Positions 55,981 through 64,000 of a stretch of DNA of 64,000 nt are shown piece by piece (positions within the stretch are counted from its first letter, which is position 1; each line of letters begins with the position of its first letter). The stretch covers positions 27,011,825 to 27,075,824 of the forward strand of contig NC_035171.2 of assembly GCF_001659605.2 (NCBI RefSeq), read 5' to 3'. The DNA comes from Manihot esculenta. Lineage: Eukaryota > Streptophyta > Magnoliopsida > Malpighiales > Euphorbiaceae. Below the pieces are notes generated by a model that did not search any database, was not told where the DNA came from, and saw only the letters and a program-made list of their open reading frames with translations. The translations under genes and the position numbers were made by a program.

Positions 55981-56585
55981 TTGGATCTACTAACCACATG
56001 TCCTCTAATAAATCTCTTTGCTTAAGTCACTGCATTACTTGATAAAACTGTCTATGTTCATTTCCCTAATGGCACTGCCCTTAAGATCACCCATAAAGGA
56101 TCAATTATTATATCTAATTGCATCCAACTTGATAATGTTCTCTTTATACCAAAATTTCATTACAATATTATCTCTGTTAGTAAATGGATCCATACCTCTT
56201 CTCTAAATCTGATTTTATATAATATAGGACCCTCTGATTAAGAGAGTGGTTGTTGTAGGAAAAGAAGAAGCAAGTCTATACAAACTGAACCAGTTAAGCT
56301 TTTTGTGTTTTGAAATTGAAAATTGCTTAATTCAAGCAGTTTATTTGATGCCTGTTTTACATTCATTTGTAAATACCATGCTTTCTAAGACTTACAGTAG
56401 TAAAGAAAGCCTTTCTGAAATGCGAATGATTGTATGCATGTTGTTGATGTGGTTGATCTTCATGATAGACTAAGACGTGCTCCCTTTAGCAAACTCAAAT
56501 ATATTAAAAGCATACAATTCACTGGAACCAGTAACTTTGAATGCCATATTTATCCTCAGGCTAAACAAACAACGTTGCCTTTTTC

Positions 56586-57512
56586 CTTTATAAAGAGAAC
56601 TTTTCTTGTCTGTTTGAGATACTTTTCAATTTTCGAGAATTCAATAAGAAACTTCAACTTCTAGCCTTTTGTTTCAGAATTTTATCTTAATGAAACGATA
56701 TTGATTAAAACTCCTGAACAGTCCTATTTCAGTTAGTATTAGAGCAAAGTTTATCCATGGTCGACAATCAAGAGATGCGACTTGCTACAATTGAGGCATC
56801 CTTGGCAGAATTGAGAGAGATGATCGGACAGCTAACCCTACAATGGGGTACCAACTAATCCGCCGTAGCAGAACGCCCACAGCCCATCCCAAATCATGTG
56901 GTCGCAAATCCCAACAGGATTATCATGAATGTTACAAGATAAAGATAGACCTTCAAAACTTTTCTGGTTCATTGGATGTAGAATCTATTCTTCATTAGTT
57001 AGCGGAGGTTGATCAATTTTCGAAATTATAAATGTGAAAGAGAATCGAAAGGTTCCGATTATGGCTTATAAACTAAAGGGTGGTGCAGTAATATGGTAGA
57101 ATTCTATTCAAAATGAACTCCATCGCAAGAGGCTTGAACCTATACGAAACTGGCTATTGATGAAGCAGATGAGTGAACAATGATTTTTGCCTAGCGATCA
57201 CGCCCATGTTTTCAGTATCATGACTGTATTCAAGAGAGTCAAAGGATGGATGAATATACATAGCAGTTTTTGAGGTTGCAGGTGAGGTGTGATAACTGTG
57301 AGAATAAAGCCAAGCAAGTTGCTTATTAGCAGAGAGGACTGAATTACGAAATTCGCTGTACGATAGAAGTAGCTATGATTTTCACTTTGGCAGATGCCAT
57401 TAAGATGGAGAAAAGAGTGGAAGAGCATGTTGAATAGTGGCCTCGACAATAGTCTAATTGAAATTTTACTTACAGAAATTCTGGTTCGACAGGAACTCAG
57501 CAATATAGAGGC
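56586..57512 (+). pseudogene. Truncated gypsy-type element: LTR end, primer site and decayed gag
   Basis: About 56590-56731 looks like an LTR end. It is followed by TAGTATTAGAGC (56734-56745), a 10/12 match to the tRNA-Met primer site, and a gag start at 56757. The + strand then reads into a Ty3/gypsy gag in several frames, with YKLKGGAVIW, a FLPSDHA stretch and a final LADAIKMEKRVEEH. Stops and frameshifts are frequent. The element is cut off at 57513 by Tekay-like copy 2. Confidence 0.7.
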
Positions 57513-59801
57513 TGTAACGACCCGAAAATCGGACCGCTACAGGCGCTAGGATCCGGGTTGACTTAAGGCCGCCGGGACCCGTAGCAAGTCTAACATGCAT
57601 CCTGTGAACCTGTTTAATCCCATACATGATCAACAATATACATAAAAATTAAAACTTTTCTTTCCGTATACATCAACCAAACTCAACCTGTGCGTAAACA
57701 TTAACATAACATTGATCCCTCTATGGGATCTCATCAGTGTCCCCAATGGGTGACATAACATATGCTGAGTTGGTTACATAAACATCATAAAAATCTCTAA
57801 GATCATGTATTAAAAGGGATACAACAATCTATGGTCAAGCACACCACTAACATCCATATACATCATCTCACTACATAACTATACTGATTAAGACTTTACA
57901 TTACAATATGATCATGTCCATTGCTAGCTATTACATAAACCTAACTTCTTTACTCTATCCGGACTCCTGCTCTATACTGTACCTGCAAGCCTGGGGGTAA
58001 AGGGAGAGGGGTGAGCTAAAAGTCTAGTGAGAAGAACTATAAAACATTTTAATACTATGCTCCAATGAAATGCATCATAACACAGACAATTCACGTAAGG
58101 GTTGAGTGAACTTGTCACCAATTAGTCCAAGTTAACTCTGTGCCAGGCCGTAGCATGGGGTCTTGGTCTTCCTGTCATACATACATTACTTACCATTATC
58201 CCAGGGCCTCCTCTGGGCTCCTGGTCTTCGAGTTCCACTATCGTGCCAGGCCGTAGAATGGGGTCCTGGTCTTTCCTTACTCTGTGCCAGGCCGTAGAAT
58301 GGGGTCCTGGTCTTCCTGTCTTGGACTAATTGGGTCATCCAACATTCACCCACATCAACAACAATCAATGCAATGCAGCATATTCGTGAACACTAATGCA
58401 ATCATCCTATCGCATAATCATGATGCATGAAACATGATAAAACATTTAGTTTAAAAGATTAAGTTTAGTTCCACTCACCTCTGGCTGACTCTGACAACAC
58501 CGAAGCAGCTGAACTCACTGCTGGGGTCCTCGGTTCCTCGGGTCCGAACCTACACAGGTGGACTCAAATGAGGGACCAAACATACTAGAACATATCTCTA
58601 AACTACTCCCCAAAAACCCCCTAAAACAACATGAAACAACCATACAAAATCATGCAAAGGAGGCCTGGACAGGGCACTTTCGGCGGCAGGTTCGGCGGCC
58701 GAAAGTCCCTTCAGAGCCGAAAGTCAGGCAGGTTCGGCGGCACCTTCGGCGGCCGAAACTCCCAGATAGAGACGAAACTCATGCATGTTCGGCGGCACTT
58801 TCGGCGGCCGAAACTCCCAGACAGAGACGAAAGTCTCCTTTCGGGGGCAAGCTTCGGCAGCCGAAAGGCTGCTTCCCCAGCCACGTTCGGCGGCCGAAAG
58901 TTCCTTCGGCTGCCGAACCTGGTTTCTGCCAAAGGGCAGAAACTTGGCTCCCAATGCACATTTCGCCTCCAAACTTATCAAACATGCATCAAACCTATTC
59001 TACAACACACAAACGCAAGCATACATGTTCCTAGGGGTCTCAAACCATCATAAACCCCATCTACAACACATCAAGCATCCACATTGTTCAAGAACACACA
59101 TTTATACCCATAAACATAACCATAACCTAAACATGCATTCTAACCCATAGATCTTGCATAAAACTTATTCAAAACATAAAACGAGCTTAAGATCGGCTCT
59201 TACCTCTTGAAGATCGAGAGAGAGACGATCCAAAAACTCGGAGTTGGGAGAGATTTGGTTCTTGAACCTCCAAGCTCCAAAACTTTGCTCAAAAGCTTAA
59301 ATCTTCAAAACCAAGTTAAAACAAGTGAAAATCTTGAAAGATTTAGAGGAAGAACATCAAAAATGGGTGAGGGACGGCGGAGAGCTCACCTTGGCCGAAA
59401 ATGGGGAAAAGCTCGCCCGTTTTCGGCTAAGGGATCCTTTTATAGTGGCTGGCCAGACCACGTTCGGGGGCCGAATGTGCCTCCGCATGCATGCCATGTT
59501 CGGCGGCCGAACTTGAGGTTCGGCGGCCGAACCTGGACTTCCCTCACTTATGCTTTCGGGGGCCTAAAGCACACCCGCAACGCATGCATGTTCGGCGGCC
59601 GAACTTTGAGGTTCGGCGGCCGAACCTGAGTTTTCCTCCAATGCTATTTTCATGCAAAAACTCATTTTCTTCCATGCTTAAAACATAAAACACATTAAAA
59701 CATTATATAAAAACATGGTTTTACCCTACTAGAGGCTTCCGACATCCGAGATTCCACCGAACGGTAGGAATTCCGATACCGGAGTCTAGCCGGGTATTAC
59801 A
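57513..59801 (-). repeat. 3' LTR of Tekay-like copy 2
   Basis: 2289 bp with the family ends. It differs more from the LTRs of copy 1 than those differ from each other. Its minisatellite has the unit GTGCCAGGCCGTAGAATGGG repeated three to four times (58140-58310). Palindrome clusters lie at 58675-58915 and 59460-59630; the TATA-like box is at 59436-59444. Confidence 0.93.
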
Positions 59802-59838
59802 TTCTCCCCCCATTAAGAACATTCGTCCCCGAATGTTC
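59802..59838 (-). promoter_or_regulatory. Polypurine tract and hairpin of copy 2
   Basis: On the - strand the tract reads CTTAATGGGGGGAGAA (59802-59817). The adjoining hairpin (arms GAACATTCG and CGAATGTTC, 59817-59838) is identical to that of copy 1. Confidence 0.82.
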
Positions 59839-59913
59839 CTCAACTAGCACATAACATGGCATAAAACATAACATACATACATACATAGCACATAAACACA
59901 TAGAGATCTAACC

Positions 59914-60951
59914 TTAAAAGAGATGAGGATATTGCCGGAGCATAGACTCCCGTGTCTCCCAAGTGCATTCTTCCATATTGTGGTGGTTCCAAAGGACCTT
60001 CACCATCGGGATTTCCTTGTTCCTTAGCTTTCTGATCTGGGCGTCTAGAATCCGTACCGGCTGCTCAACATAGGTGAGATCCTCTTGGATCTCCACATCA
60101 GGCTCACTAAGAACCTTGCCCGGATCTGACACAAATTTCCTCAACATTGAAACATGGAAAACCGGATGGATTCTTGCCATAGAAGCAGGCAAATCTAGCT
60201 TGTACGACACATTCCCAATCTTCTGCAAGATTTCAAAGGGTCCAATGTATCGTGGGGCTAGTTTACCTTTCTTCCCGAAGCGAACCATTCCCTTCATTGG
60301 AGACACCTTAAGCAATACCAGATCCCCCTCCTGAAACTTTACTAGTCTTCTGCGGATGTCTGCATAACTCTTCTGTCTGCTTGCAGCAGTCTTGATTCTT
60401 TCTTTGATTAAGGGTACCACCCTGCTGGTGATTTCTACTAGCTCAGGCCCTGCCAAGGCCTTTTCTCCAACTTCTTCCCAGCAAACGGGTGACCTGCACT
60501 TCCTTCCATATAAAGCTTCATATGGAGCCATCCCGATGCTAGCATGATGGCTGTTATTGTAGGCAAACTCCACCAAAGGTAGATGCTGCCTCCAAGAACC
60601 GCCAAAGTCCAGCACACACATTCTTAGCATATCTTCTATGGTCTGGATGGTCCTCTCTGACTGTCCGTCTGTCTGTGGATGGAAGGCAGTGCTAAAATTC
60701 AACCTGGTACCCATGGCATCCTGCAGACTCCGCCAAAACCTGGAGGTGAACTGGGGTCCTCTATCTGACACTATAGAACCAGGAACCCCATGCAGTCTGA
60801 CTATCTCATCAACATACACCTGCGCCAACTTGTCCACAGAATAGCCACTCCTGACAGGGATGAAGTGAGCAGATTTGGTGAGTCTGTCCACAATCACCCA
60901 TATGGAGTCCAATCTGTTGGACGTCGCCGGTAACCCCACTACGAAGTCCAT
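59914..60951 (-). pseudogene. Integrase core and chromodomain-like tail, copy 2
   Basis: 345 codons in phase with the preceding frame but separated by a TGA at 60970-60972, where copy 1 has TGG. It starts at MDFVVG (first catalytic Asp), keeps VSDRGPQ and DGQSERT, and ends in a complete tail RQYPHLF that copy 1 has lost. Confidence 0.88.
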
Positions 60952-60969
60952 AGCTATATTCTCCCATTT

Positions 60970-63441
60970 TCACTCTGGAATAGGTAGCGGGTTAAGCATT
61001 CCAGCCGGCTTCTGATGTTCCAGCTTCACCCTCTGACAAACTTCGCAGGCTGACACAAACTGTGCCACTTCTCTCTTCATAACTGGCCACCAATAAACTT
61101 TCTTCAGATCCTGATACATTTTGGTGGCTCCGAGGTGAATGCTGTATCTTGCATTATGAGCCTCTCTCATAATGTCTCCTTTTAGCCCTATGTCATCTGG
61201 TACACATAAACGACTCCCATAGCGGAGGATCCCCTTGTTGTTGAATCTGAACTCGCTGTCTTTGCCTGACTGAACAGTCCTGGCAATCTTCACTAACTCT
61301 GGGTCCTCATGCTGTTTCTGAGCCACTCGCTCCAGAAACACGGGTGTCACTTTCATCTGAGCAACTAAGGCACCTGTACCAGACAACTCCAATTGTAGAC
61401 CTTCCTCAATGAGCTTGTAAAACTCCTTCACCACTGGTCTCCTCTCTGCCGTGATGTGGGATAGACTACCTAGTGACTTCCGGCTTAGGGCGTCTGCCAC
61501 GACATTCGCCTTACCCGGATGATACTGAATCTTGCAATCATAGTCACTCAGCAACTCCACCCATCTCCTCTGTCTCAAGTTCAAATCTCTTTGACTCAGG
61601 ATGTACTGCAGGCTTTTATGATCCGTGAAGATCTCACATTTTACCCCATAGAGGTAGTGCCTCCACATCTTGAGTGCAAAGATTACTGCTGCCATCTCAA
61701 GGTCATGTGTGGGGTAATTCGACTCATGCTTCTTTAGCTGCCTCGAAGCATAAGCAATCACCCTCTCCTTTTGCATCAGTACACAACCCAGTCCCACACG
61801 GGACGCATCACAAAAGACTGTAAAGTCCTCATCACTAGATGGCAGAGCTAAAACTGGCGCTGAAGTCAACCTCTTCTTAAGCTCTTCAAAACTCTCTTCG
61901 CACTGGTCGGTCCACATAAATTTCTGATTCTTCCTGGTTAGTCTGGTCAGAGGAGCTGCTATTTTTGAGAAGTCCTGAACGAACCTCCTGTAGTAACCTG
62001 CCAAACCCAAGAAACTCCTGATCTCCGTCACTGAAGTGGGTCTAGGCCAGTTAGCCACAGCTTCTATCTTCTTGGGGTCTACCTCAATACCATTCTCTGA
62101 CACTACATGCCCCAAGAACGAAATGCTCCTCAGCCAGAACTCACACTTAGAGAACTTGGCATACAAGCCATGTTCCCTCAAGGTCTGTAGAACCAACCTC
62201 AGATGATGGGCATGCTCCTCTGCATTTCTGGAATACACTAAGATATCATCTATGAAGACAATAACGAAGTGATCCAGGTACTGACTAAACACTCTGTTCA
62301 TGAGATCCATGAATGCTGCAGGGGCGTTGGTTAACCCGAACGGCATTACAAGGAATTCAAAATGCCCATATCTGGTCCTGAAAGCTGTCTTTGGCACGTC
62401 CTCTTCCCTGATCCTCAACTGATGATACCCGGACCTCAGATCTATTTTGGAGAAACAACCTGCTCCTGCTAGCTGGTCGAATAGATCGTCGATCCTTGGC
62501 AATGGGTACTTGTTCTTGGTAGTGACTTTGTTCAACTGCCTGTAGTCGATACAAAGTCTAAGGGATCCATCCTTCTTTCTCACAAACAAAACTGGAGCAC
62601 CCCAGGGTGAGGTACTCGGTCGGATGAAGCCCTTGTCTACCAGCTCCTGTAACTGCTCCTTCAACTCTTTCAATTCTGCTGGCGCCATCCTGTAGGGAGG
62701 GATAGAGATCGGTCGGGTTCCAGGCATCAGTTCTATCTCGAACTCTATCTCCCTAGCAGGTGGTAAACCTGGCAGCTCGTCTGGGAACACATCTAAGAAC
62801 TCTCTAACCACTGGCACCGAGGCGGGCTCTCTAACCTGACTGCTAAGCTCTCTCACATGAGCCAAATACCCCTGACATCCCCTCCTGAGCAACCTACGAG
62901 CCTGAAGAGCTGATATCAGACCTCTAGGTGTACCCCTCCTGTCTCCTCTGAAGACAACCTCAGACCCATCCTGACCTCTGAACCTGACTACCTTGTCTCT
63001 GCAGTCCAAGGTAGCACCATGGGTAGATAACCAGTCCATCCCTAGAATGACGTCAAAATCTGTCAAGTCTAGAACCACTAGGTCGGCGGACAAGCATCTT
63101 CCCTCAACAAACACGGGACTACACTGGCAGACTGACTCTGCCACTGATGGGTCACACTTGGGTCCACTGACCCAGAGAGGACACTCTAACCCAGAAGTCA
63201 TCAGACCTAACCTCCCCACGGCTCTCGGAGCAATAAAAGAATGAGATGCACCAGGGTCCATCAAGGCATACACATCTGAACAATCAATGATTAAGTTACC
63301 TGCCACCACGGTGTTAGATGCATCTGCCTCCTGCTGTGTCATTGTGAAGATCCGTGCTGGAGCTGATGGACCTTCACCTCTGAAACCCGCTGAAGAAGAG
63401 GCTGCCCCTCTCCCTCTGCCTCTGCCACTGGCCTGAGTCAT
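60970..63441 (-). pseudogene. Protease-RT-RNase H-integrase zinc region, copy 2
   Basis: 823 codons bounded by two premature stops. It carries MDPGASHSF (protease), FIDDILVYS (RT), [10 protein letters not shown] and TDHKSL (RNase H) and the His-Cys zinc region of integrase near the end (CEVCQRVK). It has CAG at the codon where copy 1 has TAG. The true start lies in gag upstream. Confidence 0.9.
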
Positions 63442-63456
63442 GGCTGGAGCTGCTGG

Positions 63457-64000
63457 CTACGCTACACTGCCTGAGGCTGTCTGCTGGGACTGAGCCATTG
63501 GGACTGCTCTTGGACATTCTCGAGCCATATGCCCCTCCTGACCACATCTGAAACAGGCGTTCGTCCCAAACCGACATACTCCCCTGTGTGGCCTACCACA
63601 CTTCGCACAAACTGCATTATCCGCACCAGAGCTTGAGCCACTTCCAAATCCCAGACTGGACTTGACTTTATTCCAGAACTTATTCTTCTTACCCTTGGGT
63701 TTACACCATCTCTTACTGCCTGAAGCTGCTGCACTAAGGGTAGAAGGATCTAATCTTCCCCCACCCGGAGTTTTTGAACCAGAAGATTGTGCCACTGTCT
63801 GCTTAACTGTCCCCTGAATGATGGCACTGGCCTCCATTTTCCTGGCCATATCTACTATGGCATGGAAGCTCTCCCTGTCCACGGACTGAATCAAGGAGGA
63901 ATACCTGGAATGGAGTTTCATAACATACCTCCTTGACCTCTTCGAATCTGTATCCAGACTCTGCCCAGCAAAAGGCAACAGCTCCAAGAATCTGTCGGTG
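63457..64000 (-). pseudogene. Gag C-terminal part, copy 2 (cut by window end)
   Basis: Ends at a TAG (63457-63459) where copy 1 has CAA. It contains the gag domain end and both Cys clusters: [12 protein letters not shown] and the knuckle [14 protein letters not shown]. The N-terminal half of gag is outside the window. Confidence 0.88.

Larger units (their letters stand above)
54200..56585 (+). mobile_element. Decayed Ty1/copia retrotransposon (5' part)
   Basis: On the + strand the copia order can be followed across frames: a gag start at 54458 with TPLIGTNFRSWHKAIRIALR, more gag about 54900-55020, a zinc-knuckle-like region (55128-55200), the protease active site broken by a solo LTR at 55560, the rest of the protease (55986-56220), a pre-integrase region with VVVGKEEASLYKLNQ (56240-56300) and the zinc-binding start of integrase (about 56430-56580). 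The core integrase, RT, RNase H and 3' LTR are missing. A TATAAAA at 54216-54222 may lie in the remains of the 5' LTR, whose edges I cannot set. Confidence 0.8.
57513..64000 (-). mobile_element. Tekay-like chromovirus, copy 2 (runs off the window)
   Basis: Same family and orientation as copy 1: 3' LTR 57513-59801, polypurine tract, integrase, then RNase H, RT, protease and part of gag to the window edge. The 5' LTR and the second target duplication lie outside, so the insertion site (GAGGC at 57508-57512) cannot be verified. The polyprotein has in-frame stops at 60970-60972 (TGA) and 63457-63459 (TAG). Confidence 0.93.

Overview
This is a stretch of plant nuclear chromosome. Evidence: one gene with 13 coding exons and GT-AG introns, AT-rich intergenic DNA, and several layers of plant LTR retrotransposons whose primer-binding sites match initiator tRNA-Met and tRNA-Asp. 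It looks like a eudicot. A Malpighiales/Euphorbiaceae origin (cassava or rubber type) is my guess from the style of the repeats; nothing in the window proves it.

One clear host gene is present: a clathrin-interactor EPSIN2/3-like gene on the + strand. Its CDS runs 42791-52615 in 13 coding exons (1066 codons), with a 5'UTR intron, a 3.4 kb internal intron and a Gly-Met repeat C-terminus. A possible second gene is seen only as a terminal-exon-like fragment on the - strand at 25461-25561.

The left third (about 3.6-25.1 kb) is a nest of retroelements. A broken LINE (3.6-6.0 and 24.8-25.1 kb, - strand) is split by a solo LTR of a Tekay-like Ty3/gypsy family (6031-24829, target-site duplication CAAAT). 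That LTR is split twice more. The first insert is a nearly complete Tekay-like element (7001-16900, TSD CTAAA, LTRs about 98.5% identical). The second is an Athila-like, tRNA-Asp-primed deletion derivative (17852-24494, LTRs almost identical) that keeps only the gag tail and protease. Its ends are unusual: one LTR terminus is missing and 101 bp of target is duplicated. A diverged pair of AT-rich repeat segments (2281-3615 and 25637-27615) flanks the nest.

The middle (27.6-41.7 kb) is AT-rich. It holds a decayed endogenous caulimovirid-like reverse transcriptase (- strand, about 30.3-30.9 kb). It also holds an old solo LTR (35398-39120, TSD TTAAT) that carries a 1 kb foldback element with about 140 bp inverted repeats around a long CTT microsatellite. 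Diverged direct repeats and a short minisatellite follow.

Right of EPSIN, a decayed Ty1/copia element (54.2-56.6 kb) is split exactly at its protease active-site codons by a 421 bp solo LTR. It abuts the gag of a decayed + strand gypsy element, which is cut by a second Tekay-like element (57513 to the window end, - strand). The two Tekay-like copies carry different nonsense mutations in the same polyprotein.
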